Assembly: GCF_902859935.1 (NCBI RefSeq)
Contig: NZ_CADIKI010000003.1
Location: 248,001 to 312,000 of the forward strand
Length of the DNA stretch: 64,000 bases
Direction of reading: 5' to 3'
From: Paraburkholderia fynbosensis
GTDB taxonomy: Bacteria > Pseudomonadota > Gammaproteobacteria > Burkholderiales > Burkholderiaceae
The notes below the pieces were generated by a model. That model was not told the origin of the DNA, did no database searches, and saw only the letters and a program-made list of their open reading frames with translations. The position numbers and the translations under genes were made by a program. Positions 33,960 to 44,010 of the stretch are shown piece after piece (within the stretch, counting starts at the first letter, position 1; every line of letters starts with the position of its first letter).

Positions 33960-35375
33960 TCAAGTACGTCCGTAAATGTCTTCAAAGCGAACGATGTCGT
34001 CTTCGCCCAGGTATTCGCCGCTCTGCACTTCGATCATCACGAGCTCGACCACGCCGGGATTTTCGAGGCGATGTTTGTGACCCGCCGGAATATAGGTCGA
34101 CTGGTTGGTCGACACGAAGAACTCGTTGTCTCCGTTGACGACCTTGGCCATGCCGCTCACCACCACCCAATGCTCGTTGCGGTGATGATGCATCTGCAAG
34201 CTGAGGCTCGCGCCCGGCTTGACTTCGATGCGTTTGATCTTGAAGCGCGTCCCCTCTTCGAGCACCGAGTACGTGCCCCAGGGACGATGCACCGTGCGAT
34301 GCACCTTGTAGGTTTCATGGCCGCGCGACTTCAGTTCGGCGAAAATCTGCTTCACGTCCTGTGCACGGTTTTTATCTGCGATCAGCAACGCGTCGGGCGT
34401 GTCGATCACGATCAGGTTGTCGACGCCCACCGCGCCGATCAGCCGCTCGCCGCCACGCAGATAGCAGTTCTCCACGTCGATCAGCAACGCTTCGCCTTCC
34501 ACGCGATTACCGCACGCATCCGCCGGCGACAGGTCCGAGAGCGCGGTCCACGAGCCGACGTCGGTCCAGCCGATATCGCAACGCACGACCGCCGCGTGTT
34601 CGCACTTCTCCATCACCGCGTAGTCGAACGAGAGCTCCGGCACCGCGCCGAAGCTGCCCGGTTCAAGCCGCACCTGCGCGCCGTCCTTGCCGGCGGCGGA
34701 GGGTGACTTCTCCATGCACGCGCTCGCCGCGTCGAGAATGTCCGGACAGTGCTGCCGCATTTCCTTCAGGATCGTGCCCGCAGTGAAGCAGAACATGCCC
34801 GAATTCCACACGAACTTGCCCGACGCCAGATATTCGCGTGCCTTGTCGAGCGACGGCTTTTCGACGAAGCGCACGACCTCGCTGCCATTCGCTTCGATGT
34901 AGCCGTAACCGGTTTCCGGCGTCTCAGGATGCACGCCGAAGGTCACGACCTTGCCCGCTTGCGCGAGCTTCTGCGCTTCTGCCACGGCCATCGCGAAGGC
35001 AGCCTGGTCGGCGATCAGATGATCCGCAGCGAGCACCAGCATGACGGTTTGATCGCCGTGCACGCTGGCCGTATGCAATGCCGCCGTGGCAACCGCCGCG
35101 GCCGTATTGCGGCCGAACGGTTCGAGGATGAACGAAGTGGCGTAGCCTTTCGCGTTCACTTCGCGGAAATCGTCTTCTGTCTTGAAGAACAGATCGCGAT
35201 TGGTTACCGTCAGCACTTCCTTCACGCCGGGCAGCGCCACCGCGCGCAGGAAGGCTTTTTGCAGCAGGCTTTCGCCGTCCGCGAGCCGGATGAACGGCTT
35301 CGGATGCAGTTCGCGCGAGACGGGCCATAGTCTCGACCCCGCCCCGCCACACAGGATGATCGGTAACAAACTCAC
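33960..35375 (-). CDS. manC: Mannose-1-phosphate guanylyltransferase/mannose-6-phosphate isomerase
   Basis: 471-aa bifunctional enzyme supplying GDP-mannose. The pyrophosphorylase half begins with ILCGGAGSRLWPVSR (residues 7-21) and has FVEKPSLDKA near 171. The type II isomerase cupin half has HRPWGTY near 355 and LSLQMHHHRNEHWVVV near 382-397 with metal-binding His residues. The start is GTG at 35375, preceded by AGAGGA at a 4-nt spacing. Its stop is one base before wzm. GDP-mannose could be used directly or passed to GDP-rhamnose synthesis with the rmd-like gene at 39584. Confidence 0.95.
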   Translation of the reverse strand: MSLLPIILCGGAGSRLWPVSRELHPKPFIRLADGESLLQKAFLRAVALPGVKEVLTVTNRDLFFKTEDDFREVNAKGYATSFILEPFGRNTAAAVATAALHTASVHGDQTVMLVLAADHLIADQAAFAMAVAEAQKLAQAGKVVTFGVHPETPETGYGYIEANGSEVVRFVEKPSLDKAREYLASGKFVWNSGMFCFTAGTILKEMRQHCPDILDAASACMEKSPSAAGKDGAQVRLEPGSFGAVPELSFDYAVMEKCEHAAVVRCDIGWTDVGSWTALSDLSPADACGNRVEGEALLIDVENCYLRGGERLIGAVGVDNLIVIDTPDALLIADKNRAQDVKQIFAELKSRGHETYKVHRTVHRPWGTYSVLEEGTRFKIKRIEVKPGASLSLQMHHHRNEHWVVVSGMAKVVNGDNEFFVSTNQSTYIPAGHKHRLENPGVVELVMIEVQSGEYLGEDDIVRFEDIYGRT

Positions 35376-35663
35376 AGCGTCCTCTCAGTACCGTATTTAT
35401 TACGCGGCTCGTGGCCGCGCCGGTGATGGCTAGTCCGCACGACCCTCGAACCACGCGGGTCGTACGGCCATACGCGCGCCGTGACTGTTCGCGCGCCGTA
35501 CCCATCGGCGGACCAGCGCGGGTCTCCTTCATCGAACGGTATTCTACCCCCGCCCCCTTTCGCTATTGTCAGACAGCGTGGTGGCGGCGGTGCGGCAGAG
35601 CGCGGCGGACCAAGCCCGCCGCCTCGCGCATCGCACCACAAAAACCCATGCCGAAACCGCGCA

Positions 35664-36590
35664 TCAGGAACGAGCGGCGGGCGACTTCGGAAAACCGTCC
35701 GTCAGACACAGCTTCAGCGCGTCGCGCCAATGCGGCGCGGCCAGCCCGAACACACGCGCCAGCTTCTCGTTCGACATTCTCGAATTGGCGGGACGTGCGG
35801 CGGGCGTCGGATAGTCGGCCGCCGGAATCGGCAGCGTGTTCGGCTTGTTCGGCAGGTCGGCGAGTTCGAAGATCGCCGATGCGAAGCCGTGCCACGAGGT
35901 CGCGTCGCCGGCGCACAGGTGATAGACGCCCGAGCGCTCGCTCCACCACTTCGCGCCGTCTTCCGCGGCAAAGGCCTGGGCACTCAGGTGCGCGCTCAAC
36001 GTGGCGATCGTGTTGCACCACGTGGGCGCGCCGAACTGGTCGGCGACCACCTTCAGCTCGGGCCGCTCGGCGCCCAGGCGCAGCATGGTGAGCAGAAAAT
36101 TCTTGCCGCGCGTGCCGTACACCCAGCTCGTGCGCAGCACCAGATGATTCACCCCGGTTGCCGCGATCGCCTGCTCGCCCGCGAGCTTGGTGCGCCCGTA
36201 GGCGTTTTGCGGATCGGTCGGGTCATCCTCGACGTACGCGCCGTCCTTCTCGCCGTTGAACACGTAGTCGGTCGAATAGTGAATCAGCGCCGCGCCCAGC
36301 TTCTTCGCTTCCTCGGCGAGCACGCCCGGCGCTTCACCGTTGATGCGCATGGCGAGGTCGAACTCCTGCTCCGCCTTGTCCACGGCGGTATAAGCCGCGG
36401 GATTGACGATCAGCGCGGGCCGCACGTCGCGGACTACGGCGCGAATCTGCTCGGGATTCGAGAGATCCAGCCGCGCGCGGTCCACCGCGACCACGGTGCC
36501 GAGCCCTTGCAGCGTGCGCGCAAGCTCGTAGCCTACCTGGCCGTTCACACCGGTGACGAGAATCGTCCGCGTGGCATTGTGTGCGCTCAT
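35664..36590 (-). CDS. rfbD: dTDP-4-dehydrorhamnose reductase
   Basis: 308-aa SDR that catalyses the last step to dTDP-L-rhamnose. Motifs: VTGVNGQVG near residue 12, STDYVFNG near 110, YGRTKLAGE near 135 (catalytic Y-x3-K) and RTSWVYG near 158. It starts 12 bp after rfbC. A 288-bp gap without a recognisable gene separates its stop from manC. Confidence 0.94.
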   Translation of the reverse strand: MSAHNATRTILVTGVNGQVGYELARTLQGLGTVVAVDRARLDLSNPEQIRAVVRDVRPALIVNPAAYTAVDKAEQEFDLAMRINGEAPGVLAEEAKKLGAALIHYSTDYVFNGEKDGAYVEDDPTDPQNAYGRTKLAGEQAIAATGVNHLVLRTSWVYGTRGKNFLLTMLRLGAERPELKVVADQFGAPTWCNTIATLSAHLSAQAFAAEDGAKWWSERSGVYHLCAGDATSWHGFASAIFELADLPNKPNTLPIPAADYPTPAARPANSRMSNEKLARVFGLAAPHWRDALKLCLTDGFPKSPAARS

Positions 36591-36602
36591 CCGGCCACCC
36601 CC

Positions 36603-37154
36603 TTATGCGTAGACTTCGGCGTCGGCCAGGCGCTTGCCCGCCGCGTCTTTCGCGGCCAGCAGCGGTTCGAAGTGGAACGGCCATTCGATGCCGATCGCCG
36701 GATCGTTCCAGACGATGCTGCGCTCGTACTCGGGGAACCAGTAGTCGGTGGTCTTATAGAGAAATTGCGCCGATTCGGATAGCACGACGAAACCGTGCGC
36801 AAAACCCGGCGGCACCCACAGTTGCCGCTGGTTCTCCACCGACAGATGCACGCCCACCCACTTGCCGAAATTCGGTGAGCTCTTGCGGATGTCGACGGCC
36901 ACGTCGAACACTTCACCTTCGACCACGCGCACCAGCTTGCCCTGCGCATTCTGGATCTGGTAATGCAGGCCGCGCAGCACGCCCTTCGCCGAGCGCGAGT
37001 GGTTGTCCTGCACGAACTCGACGCCTGCCTCGACCTTCTCGGCAAACTCGAGCGCATTGAAGCTCTCGAAGAAAAATCCTCGCGCATCGCCGAACACCTT
37101 CGGCTCGATGATCTTGACTTCGGGCAGCGCGGTAGCGGTTACTTGGATGGCCAT
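36603..37154 (-). CDS. rfbC: dTDP-4-dehydrorhamnose 3,5-epimerase
   Basis: 183-aa cupin epimerase. Diagnostic segments: [11 protein letters not shown] near residue 22, FVQDNHSRS near 47, [10 protein letters not shown] near 57 with the active-site His, VDIRKSSP near 87, [10 protein letters not shown] near 112 and the Tyr-rich YKTTDYW near 132. The ATG at 37154 lies 16 bp inside the rfbA 3' end; the longer open frame starting near 37487 is rfbA shadow. Confidence 0.95.
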   Translation of the reverse strand: MAIQVTATALPEVKIIEPKVFGDARGFFFESFNALEFAEKVEAGVEFVQDNHSRSAKGVLRGLHYQIQNAQGKLVRVVEGEVFDVAVDIRKSSPNFGKWVGVHLSVENQRQLWVPPGFAHGFVVLSESAQFLYKTTDYWFPEYERSIVWNDPAIGIEWPFHFEPLLAAKDAAGKRLADAEVYA

Positions 37155-38032
37155 GCCACTTGGTCCGTAAGAATGTTTTGCAGATACTGGCCGTAGGCGT
37201 TCTTGGCGAGCGGTTTGGCGAGCGCCAGCAGTTGCTCGTCGTCGATCCAGCTGCGCCGGTACGCGATTTCTTCCGGGCACGCGACCACCAGACCCTGGCG
37301 CTTTTGCAGCGTCGCGATGAACGTGGCCGCTTCGATCAGCGAATCGTGCGTGCCCGTGTCGAGCCACGCATAACCTCGGCCCATGATCTCGACATTGAGC
37401 GCAGCATTGGCGAGGTAACGCGAGTTGACGTCGGTGATTTCGAGCTCGCCGCGCGGCGACGGCTTGATGTCCGCCGCGATATCGCACACCTGCCTGTCGT
37501 AGAAGTACAAACCGGTGACCGCGTAGTTCGAACGCGGTTTGGCCGGCTTCTCCTCGATCGACAACGCGCGGAACTGCTTGTCGAATTCGACCACGCCGTA
37601 GCGCTCCGGATCGTGCACGTGATACGCGAACACGGTGGCGCCTTCGTCCTGGTTATTCGCGCGGTCGAGTTGCTTCGCGAGATCGTGGCCGTAGAAGATG
37701 TTGTCACCGAGAATCAGCGCCGACGGATCGTTGCCCACGAAGTCGCGGCCGATGATGAAAGCCTGTGCGAGACCGTCCGGCGACGGCTGCACCGCGTACT
37801 GGATGTTCATCCCCCACTGGCTGCCATCGCCGAGCATCGCTTCGAAGCGCGGCGTGTCCTGCGGCGTGGAGATGATCAGCACGTCGCGAATGCCCGCCAC
37901 CATCAGCGTGGACAGCGGGTAGTAGATCATCGGCTTGTCGTAGACCGGCAGCAGTTGCTTGGAGACGACGTGCGTGATCGGATACAGGCGGGTGCCCGAT
38001 CCGCCCGCGAGAATAATGCCTTTGCGCGCCAT
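37139..38032 (-). CDS. rfbA: Glucose-1-phosphate thymidylyltransferase
   Basis: 297-aa nucleotidyltransferase making dTDP-glucose, the first committed step to dTDP-L-rhamnose. N-terminal [14 protein letters not shown] (residues 5-18), [10 protein letters not shown] near 37, GDNIFYG near 109, EEKP near 162 and [10 protein letters not shown] near 222. The ATG at 38032 follows the rfbB stop by 10 bp. Stop overlaps the start of rfbC by 16 bp. Confidence 0.96.
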   Translation of the reverse strand: MARKGIILAGGSGTRLYPITHVVSKQLLPVYDKPMIYYPLSTLMVAGIRDVLIISTPQDTPRFEAMLGDGSQWGMNIQYAVQPSPDGLAQAFIIGRDFVGNDPSALILGDNIFYGHDLAKQLDRANNQDEGATVFAYHVHDPERYGVVEFDKQFRALSIEEKPAKPRSNYAVTGLYFYDRQVCDIAADIKPSPRGELEITDVNSRYLANAALNVEIMGRGYAWLDTGTHDSLIEAATFIATLQKRQGLVVACPEEIAYRRSWIDDEQLLALAKPLAKNAYGQYLQNILTDQVAWPSK

Positions 38033-38042
38033 TGCCGTGCCT

Positions 38043-39104
38043 TTACGCGCGCTGCGCGTAGTTGGTCTCAACCCACTTGCGATATTCGCCCGAGGCGACT
38101 TCGTCGGACCAGGCCTGATTGTCCAGATACCACTGGACCGTCTTCGCGAGCCCCGTCTCGAACGTCTCCGCCGGCTTCCAGCCGAGTTCGCGTTCGAGCT
38201 TGCGAGCGTCGATGGCATAACGGCGGTCGTGGCCCGGACGATCCTTCACATACGTGATCTGATCGCGATACGAAGCGGCCGCCTTCGGACGCAGTTGATC
38301 GAGCAGGTCGCACAGCGTGTGCACGACTTCGAGGTTCTTCTTCTCGTTCCAGCCGCCGACGTTGTAGGTCTCGCCCGGCGTGCCGCGCGCGAGCACTTCG
38401 CGGATCGCGCTGCAATGGTCGCCGACGTACAGCCAGTCGCGCACGTTCTGACCGTCGCCGTAGACCGGCAGCGGCTTGCCGCCGAGCGCGTTGGCGATCA
38501 TCAGCGGGATCAGCTTTTCGGGGAACTGGTATGGACCGTAGTTGTTCGAGCAGTTCGTCGTCAGCACCGGCAGGCCATACGTGTGATGGTAGGCGCGCAC
38601 GAGGTGATCGGAGCCCGCCTTGGTCGCCGAATAAGGACTGTTCGGCGCATACGGCGTGGTTTCGGAAAATTGCGGATCGGTAGCGGACAACGAGCCGAAC
38701 ACTTCGTCGGTCGACACGTGCAGGAAGCGGAATGCCGCCTTATCGGCTTCGCCGAGCGTGTTCCAGTAGCTGCGGGTGGCTTCGAGCAACGTGAAGGTCC
38801 CGACCACGTTGGTCTGCACGAAGTCGGCCGGGCCGTGAATCGAGCGATCCACGTGGCTTTCGGCGGCGAAGTGCAAAACGGCACGCGGCTTGTGCCTCGC
38901 GAACAGCGCGTCGAGCGCGGCGCGATCACAGATGTCCGCGCGCGCGAAGATGTGTTTGGGATTGCCCTGTTGCGACTTGAGCGTGCCAAGGTTGCCAGCG
39001 TAGGTCAGCTTGTCTACGTTGAGCACCGCTTCGTCGGAGGCATCGAGCCAGTCGAGCACGAAATTGGCGCCGATAAAACCGGCGCCGCCCGTTACCAGGA
39101 TCAT
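38043..39104 (-). CDS. rfbB: dTDP-glucose 4,6-dehydratase
   Basis: 353-aa extended [14 protein letters not shown] at residues 5-15, [10 protein letters not shown] near 80, STDEVFGSL near 132, and [10 protein letters not shown] near 158 with the catalytic Tyr and Lys; the [14 protein letters not shown] segment near 190 is typical of RmlB. First gene of the rfbBACD-manC-wzm-wzt transcription unit. Confidence 0.96.
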   Translation of the reverse strand: MILVTGGAGFIGANFVLDWLDASDEAVLNVDKLTYAGNLGTLKSQQGNPKHIFARADICDRAALDALFARHKPRAVLHFAAESHVDRSIHGPADFVQTNVVGTFTLLEATRSYWNTLGEADKAAFRFLHVSTDEVFGSLSATDPQFSETTPYAPNSPYSATKAGSDHLVRAYHHTYGLPVLTTNCSNNYGPYQFPEKLIPLMIANALGGKPLPVYGDGQNVRDWLYVGDHCSAIREVLARGTPGETYNVGGWNEKKNLEVVHTLCDLLDQLRPKAAASYRDQITYVKDRPGHDRRYAIDARKLERELGWKPAETFETGLAKTVQWYLDNQAWSDEVASGEYRKWVETNYAQRA

Positions 39105-39583
39105 GAAATTCCCTTCTAGATGTTAGCAGCAGGTCGGAATGGATTCGCCGGCCTGCTCAGGCCGCGTGTTGATGTTCCGATTCTGCAGGCGCCCATTGTC
39201 TCCGGCCTTTACGTACGCAGACGCTCAGACGCCAATTTTATGATGCCCCGATTATAAAGCCGCCCCCGGCAAAAACTAGCAACCCTAACAACTTGAAACA
39301 GCTTGACAGGATTGGTTGCTATTGATCTGAATTATGAGATTTCTGAGGTGGACCGCTGGCGAGCAGATGTTGCCGCACCGGAGCGGGGCCGGGCGAGGCG
39401 GGAAAGATGGCGCGCCGCATCGTGCTCGACGAGCGGCGCATAACGAACAGAAAGGGACTGCGGTGCACGCGCCCATGCCAGCAATGGCATCCAGGCGCAT
39501 GCGCGGCGCGATAACAGGCTGCGGTCGGCCAGCGATAAGCTACCGCAAATGGCGATGCGATCGCTAACCGCGGATGCCGCGCG
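39105..39583. other. Intergenic region upstream of rfbB
   Basis: 479 bp with no gene I can support; short plus-strand frames here have no family features. A+T content rises around 39230-39340, which fits a promoter region for rfbB, and the 3' end of the rmd-like gene abuts its far side. Confidence 0.5.
39251..39256 (-). promoter_or_regulatory. rfbB: Consensus -10 box upstream of rfbB
   Basis: ATTATA on the plus strand reads TATAAT on the minus strand, 147 bp before the rfbB start. A TTGCTA (39282-39277) is 20 bp upstream, wider than usual, so the -35 assignment is weak. Confidence 0.4.
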
Positions 39584-40495
39584 TTATGCGGCAAGCATCC
39601 AACGCAGCGTATCGATGAACGGAATCGACTCGACCGCCGGCACCAGCGCGCGCAATTTGGCGGGCGATCCGGCCAGCACCTTCACGTCGGTTTTGCGCAC
39701 GAATGCGGGATTGATGCGAACTTCGAGCTCATGCCCGGTCAGCTCGCTGGCGGCCGAAAGAATGCTGCGCAACGTGTAGGGCGTGCCGGTGCAGACGTTG
39801 ACGGTTTCGGATGCGGCAGCGGAATCGAGCAGCGCGTCGTACGCGCTCGCCACGTAACGCACGTCCGAGAAGTCACGGGCGACGTCGATATTGCCCAGTT
39901 CGATCGACGGCGCTCGGCGCGCGAAATGCTCGACGATCTTCGGCACGAGGAAGTTCGGCGCCTGGCCGCGGCCGGTGTAGTTGAACGGCCGCACGATCAG
40001 GATCGGCAAGCGCTCGAACCACGTGCGCACCATCGTTTCCATGGCCGCCTTGCTGGCCGCATAGTGATTGACCGGCGTGAGCGGACAACTCTCGTCGATC
40101 GCTTCGCCGCTGACGTTGCCGTAGACGTTCGCGCTGCTCGCAATCAGCACCTTGCGCGGTATATGACCGACGGCGTCGCACGCCTCCAGCAGATTCAGAG
40201 TGCCGATCACATTGACGCGGTAGAAATCGAGCGGATCGCTATGGCCCACGAAGCTGATTGCGGCCAGGTGCACAATGTAGTCTGGCCGCGCGGTCTCGAT
40301 CACGCGACGGCAGGCCTCAGGCGACGTAATGTCGAGCCTGAGCCGCGTCGGCGTTTCAGGTTGGTCGGGGCTGGCCGTCGTTTCGATCACGGTATGGCCG
40401 CGGCCGAGCAGCTTCTCAACCAGATAGCGGCCGGTAAAGCCGCTCGCACCGGTGACGAGCGTGCGGATAAGCGGCTTCGCATGGATAGACGACAT
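39584..40495 (-). CDS. rmd: GDP-4-dehydro-6-deoxy-D-mannose reductase-like SDR
   Basis: 303-aa extended SDR. TGASGFTGRYL near residue 16, ASSANVYG near 119, YAASKAAME near 145 (Y-x3-K), and the segment GRGQAPNFLVPKIVEHF near 180, which is characteristic of GDP-4-keto-6-deoxymannose reductases (Rmd). The ATG at 40495 has GGAG 5 nt upstream. It would make GDP-D-rhamnose or GDP-6-deoxytalose from GDP-4-keto-6-deoxymannose. manC is in the same locus but no gmd is in the window. It is divergent from apaH. Confidence 0.82.
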   Translation of the reverse strand: MSSIHAKPLIRTLVTGASGFTGRYLVEKLLGRGHTVIETTASPDQPETPTRLRLDITSPEACRRVIETARPDYIVHLAAISFVGHSDPLDFYRVNVIGTLNLLEACDAVGHIPRKVLIASSANVYGNVSGEAIDESCPLTPVNHYAASKAAMETMVRTWFERLPILIVRPFNYTGRGQAPNFLVPKIVEHFARRAPSIELGNIDVARDFSDVRYVASAYDALLDSAAASETVNVCTGTPYTLRSILSAASELTGHELEVRINPAFVRKTDVKVLAGSPAKLRALVPAVESIPFIDTLRWMLAA

Positions 40496-40697
40496 GCATT
40501 CTCCGTTCACGAGGGTCATCCTGTTGTGTTGCAATATCGCGCGCGGTGCATGCGAAGCCGCCTGCTAGCGGTGGCCGACGCGACCCGGCGCCAATTCGAA
40601 GCATCAAACGGGCTATTATGTCACGCTAGCATGTTGCACTGCCGAACGCGGCGCGCCTCGTGCGTCACCGCGAGTATCGAACCGCACCGACTCCTTG

Positions 40698-41570
40698 ATG
40701 ACACCGTCCACCACTTCCACCGCCTCCTCTTCATTGGTCCCTTTGGCTTTCGGCGATCTGCAGGGCTGCCGCAAGCCGTTCCAGCAATTGCTCGCCAAGG
40801 CCGCGCCGCCGGCCGGCACGCCGCTGTGGTTCGCGGGCGATCTGATCAACCGGGGCTCCGAATCGCTCGCCACGCTACGCGACGTGATCGCGCTCGGCGA
40901 GCGTGCGGTGCCGGTGCTGGGCAACCACGATCTGCATCTGCTGTCGGTGTCGGCGGGAATTCGCAAGTCGAAGAAAGGCGACACGATCGACGACATCCTC
41001 GCCGCGCCCGACGCCGCCGACCTGCTCGAATGGGTGCGCCACCGCCCGCTCGCCTATTTCGAGAACGGCATGCTGATGGTGCATGCGGGCGTCCTGCCGC
41101 AATGGGACGTGAACCTGACGCTCGAACTCGCCGACGAGTTGCAACGCGCGTTGCGCGCGCCGAACTGGAAGGAAACGCTCGCCGGTTTGTACGGCAATGA
41201 GCCCAATCGCTGGAAGCCGGGCCTCAAGGGCATCGACCGCTTGCGCGTGACGTGCAGCGCGTTGACGCGCATCCGCTTCTGCAATGCCGAGGGCGCGATG
41301 GATTTCAGCAGCAGCGGCACCTTGAACTCCGCGCCGTCGGGCTGCGTGCCATGGTTCGACGTGCCGTCGCGCAAGACCGCGGACGTCACCGTGGTGTTCG
41401 GCCATTGGGCCGCGCTCGGTTTGCTGATGCGTGAGAACCTGATCGGACTCGATTCGGGTTGCGTGTGGGGCGAGAAACTGTCCGCGGTGCGGCTTGCGCA
41501 AGATCCCGCGGAACGCACGCTGACGCAGATCGACTGCGAGTCCTGCCGCGAGCCGCGCGGCGGCAACTAG
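40698..41570 (+). CDS. apaH: Diadenosine tetraphosphatase (symmetrical)
   Basis: 290-aa metallophosphatase that hydrolyses Ap4A to two ADP. The metal-binding motifs are visible: AFGDLQGC near residue 16 (GD-x-x-G), FAGDLINRG near 46 (GD-x2-NRG), LGNHDLHLL near 74 (GNHD), and MVHAGVLPQW near 127, plus GLDSGCVWG near 260. The ATG at 40698 follows an in-frame TTG. apaH is a known boundary gene of Burkholderia O-antigen loci, marking the right end of the cluster. Confidence 0.93.
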   Translation: MTPSTTSTASSSLVPLAFGDLQGCRKPFQQLLAKAAPPAGTPLWFAGDLINRGSESLATLRDVIALGERAVPVLGNHDLHLLSVSAGIRKSKKGDTIDDILAAPDAADLLEWVRHRPLAYFENGMLMVHAGVLPQWDVNLTLELADELQRALRAPNWKETLAGLYGNEPNRWKPGLKGIDRLRVTCSALTRIRFCNAEGAMDFSSSGTLNSAPSGCVPWFDVPSRKTADVTVVFGHWAALGLLMRENLIGLDSGCVWGEKLSAVRLAQDPAERTLTQIDCESCREPRGGN

Positions 41571-41693
41571 ACCGGTGCGAGCCGGTGGGTGGAGAATGCG
41601 CCGGCGCGGCAGACAGAACGTTGAAGCCGACGCCGGTGCAAGCCGCGAGGCCCGGCGTCAAACCCAGCGCTCAAGCCGGCACCCACCCCGACA

Positions 41694-42524
41694 TCAAGCC
41701 GAATGGCCCGACCGGTCGGCGGGCGCGATCAACGTTTCCGTCGCGGCGGACGCCATGGTCTCTTCCGCCACTACTCCCGCTTTCGCGGTGCCTCGCTGCA
41801 TCCGCCGCAATGTTTCGCCGATGACCGCTTCCGCTTGCGCGGCCAGCGCCCGCCGGTCCGCGCCCGGTGCGAGCGGCTCGCCCACGTACACGTGCGCGGT
41901 CAGCGGCCCGCCGCGCAACAGCAGGTTCAGCGAATCGGCAAGCGACAGGTCGTCGATATACGCGGGCGCGGTGGACTGCCGGCCCTGCGCGTCTTCATAC
42001 ATGATGCACAGCGGCTGCACGGGCGCTGCCGCCGACACCGCCGCCTGGAACATATTCGCGTGAAACGGCAGCAGCGCGAGCCCGTCGGACGTGGTGCCTT
42101 CGGGAAACACGCACATGAGCTCGCCCGCGCTCAGACGGTCCGACAGTTCGTGCATGATCCGCTTCGCGTCGCTGCGCTTCTCGCGCTGGATGAACACCGT
42201 ATCCAGTTGCTGCGCGAGCCAGCCGACCACCGGCCATTGCCGGATCTCCGCCTTCGACACGAACGGCGTGGGCCGCCACGCATTGATTACGTAGATGTCG
42301 ATCCACGAGATGTGATTGGCGACCACCAGCGCGCCGCGGTCGAGCCGCGCATTGTCGTTATGCACGACGAGCCGCATGCCGCACAGGCGCAGCATCTTCA
42401 GCGACCACGCGCGATTGAGCGCGTGACGCCGTTCAGCACCGGCGCTGGGAAAGCGCGTCGCCACGGTCCACATGCCGTGCAGCAGATGCGCGATCAGACG
42501 GGCTTTGCGTAACGCGAGCTTCAT
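41694..42524 (-). CDS. 1-acyl-sn-glycerol-3-phosphate acyltransferase-like (PlsC family)
   Basis: 276-aa membrane-associated acyltransferase that would add the second acyl chain in phospholipid synthesis. The catalytic H-x4-D motif appears as NHISWID near residue 70, and the phosphate-binding block as FPEGTTSDG near 140. One hydrophobic segment near the N-terminus (HLLHGMWTVAT region) is weak. It is convergent to apaH and 64 bp downstream of pyrX, probably the last gene of that transcript. Chromosomes often hold several PlsC paralogues, so no gene symbol is given. Confidence 0.85.
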   Translation of the reverse strand: MKLALRKARLIAHLLHGMWTVATRFPSAGAERRHALNRAWSLKMLRLCGMRLVVHNDNARLDRGALVVANHISWIDIYVINAWRPTPFVSKAEIRQWPVVGWLAQQLDTVFIQREKRSDAKRIMHELSDRLSAGELMCVFPEGTTSDGLALLPFHANMFQAAVSAAAPVQPLCIMYEDAQGRQSTAPAYIDDLSLADSLNLLLRGGPLTAHVYVGEPLAPGADRRALAAQAEAVIGETLRRMQRGTAKAGVVAEETMASAATETLIAPADRSGHSA

Positions 42525-42588
42525 GGTCGGAGCGTTCCGTGACTGGACAATGGCCGTGCGTGTTATGAGCGATGGGATGTCGCAGCGA

Positions 42589-43869
42589 TCAATGCTGCTC
42601 GAACGCGAGATGACCGGATACGATCGTCGCCCGCACGCGCGCCGGCAGTTCGTAACCGAGGAACGGCGTGTTGTGCCCTTGGCTCTTCAATGCGCGCGGC
42701 TCGACGCGCCAATGCGCGTGCCGGTCGAACACGCAGAGGTCGGCCACCGCGCCCACCGCGATGCGGCCGGCCGCGTTCAGGTCGAGCACGTCGGCCGGCG
42801 CCGCCGTGATGCGGTTCAGCGCCTTGGCGAGCGGCACGCCCGCTTCGTCGGCCCATTTCACCGTCAGCGACAGGAACAGTTCCAGCCCGGTTGCGCCCGG
42901 CGTGGCTTCGGCGAACGGCAGCAGCTTTTCGTCGTCGTCGACCGGGGTGTGGTCGGAGCAGATCGCGTCGATCGTGCCGTCGACGAGACCCGCGCGGATC
43001 GCTTCGCGATCGCGCTGCTGACGCAGCGGCGGGTCGAGGCGGAACTGCGCGTCGAAGTAACCGATGTCGAGGTCGATCAGATGCACGTGATTCACGGTGA
43101 CGTCGCACGATACCGGCAAGCCCTCGGCCTTCGCCGCGCGCATGAGCGCAATACCGGCCGCCGACGACACATGCGACAGATGCACGCGCGCGCCCGTCAC
43201 GCGCACCAGTTCGAAGATGGTGTGCAACGCGATCGTTTCCGCCGATGCCGGCACGCCCGAGAGCCCGAGCCGCGACGCCAGCGCGCCGCTTGCGGCGACA
43301 CCGCCCTTGCCGAGGTAGGCGTCCACCGGACGCAGCCACACGGTGTAGCCGTAAGTCTTCGCGTATTGCAGCGCGCGCATCAGCACCTGGGTGTCGACCA
43401 CCGGCACGTCGGCCTGCGAGAAGCCGATGCAGCCCGCCTCGGTCAGCTCGACCATCTCCGTGATGACCTGCCCCTTCAAGCCGACCGTCAACGCGCCGAG
43501 CGGATACACGTGCGCCTGGTTCAGGTTGCGCGCGCGGAACTTGAGCATCTCGACGAGGCCCGGTTCATCGAGCGTCGGGTCGGTGTCCGGCGGACAGACG
43601 AGGCTAGTGACGCCGCCCGCGAGCGCCGCGGCCATTTCGGATTCGAGCGTCGCCTTGTGTTCGTAGCCAGGCTCGCGCAAACGCGCGGACAGGTCGACGA
43701 GACCCGGCGCGATGTAGAGGCCCTTCGCGTCGATCGTCTTCGCCGCGTGGAAGTCGGCCGGCGCCTCGCCGATGGCGACGATCGTGCCTGCCGCGATAAA
43801 AATGTCCTGCTGCTGTTCGGTGCCCGCTGCCGGGTCGATCAGCGTGCCGCCTTGAATATGAATCTTCAT
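42589..43869 (-). CDS. pyrX: Non-catalytic dihydroorotase homologue (PyrX/PyrC')
   Basis: 426-aa amidohydrolase-fold protein similar in length to class I dihydroorotase. The region that should hold the metal-binding H-x-H reads DLSARLREPG near residue 61, so both His residues are absent, although HLSHVSS near 178, the VNHVHL segment near 230 and SDHTP near 305 are kept. In Pseudomonas such PyrC' proteins are inactive and stabilise the aspartate carbamoyltransferase dodecamer. It lies 141 bp after pyrB. An active pyrC must exist elsewhere in the genome. Confidence 0.85.
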   Translation of the reverse strand: MKIHIQGGTLIDPAAGTEQQQDIFIAAGTIVAIGEAPADFHAAKTIDAKGLYIAPGLVDLSARLREPGYEHKATLESEMAAALAGGVTSLVCPPDTDPTLDEPGLVEMLKFRARNLNQAHVYPLGALTVGLKGQVITEMVELTEAGCIGFSQADVPVVDTQVLMRALQYAKTYGYTVWLRPVDAYLGKGGVAASGALASRLGLSGVPASAETIALHTIFELVRVTGARVHLSHVSSAAGIALMRAAKAEGLPVSCDVTVNHVHLIDLDIGYFDAQFRLDPPLRQQRDREAIRAGLVDGTIDAICSDHTPVDDDEKLLPFAEATPGATGLELFLSLTVKWADEAGVPLAKALNRITAAPADVLDLNAAGRIAVGAVADLCVFDRHAHWRVEPRALKSQGHNTPFLGYELPARVRATIVSGHLAFEQH

Positions 43870-44010
43870 GCGCTGCCTTATGTTCAGCTTGGTGTTCTGC
43901 TAAACCACGCGTGAGTTACCGCGTGGATCGTACCGTGTGAGGGTGCCGGGATAACGGTGTGACTCGATGCCGCCACGCCTGTTGCGGCGCAGCGCCCGAA
44001 TCTGGCGCAC

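Noticed and set aside
39334..39567. 77-residue plus-strand frame after a TTGACA-like box upstream of rfbB
   Set aside because: No ribosome site, Arg-rich composition and no family features; treated as intergenic.
42589..43869. Annotation as an active dihydroorotase (pyrC)
   Set aside because: The H-x-H metal-binding motif is absent, so a catalytic label would be misleading.
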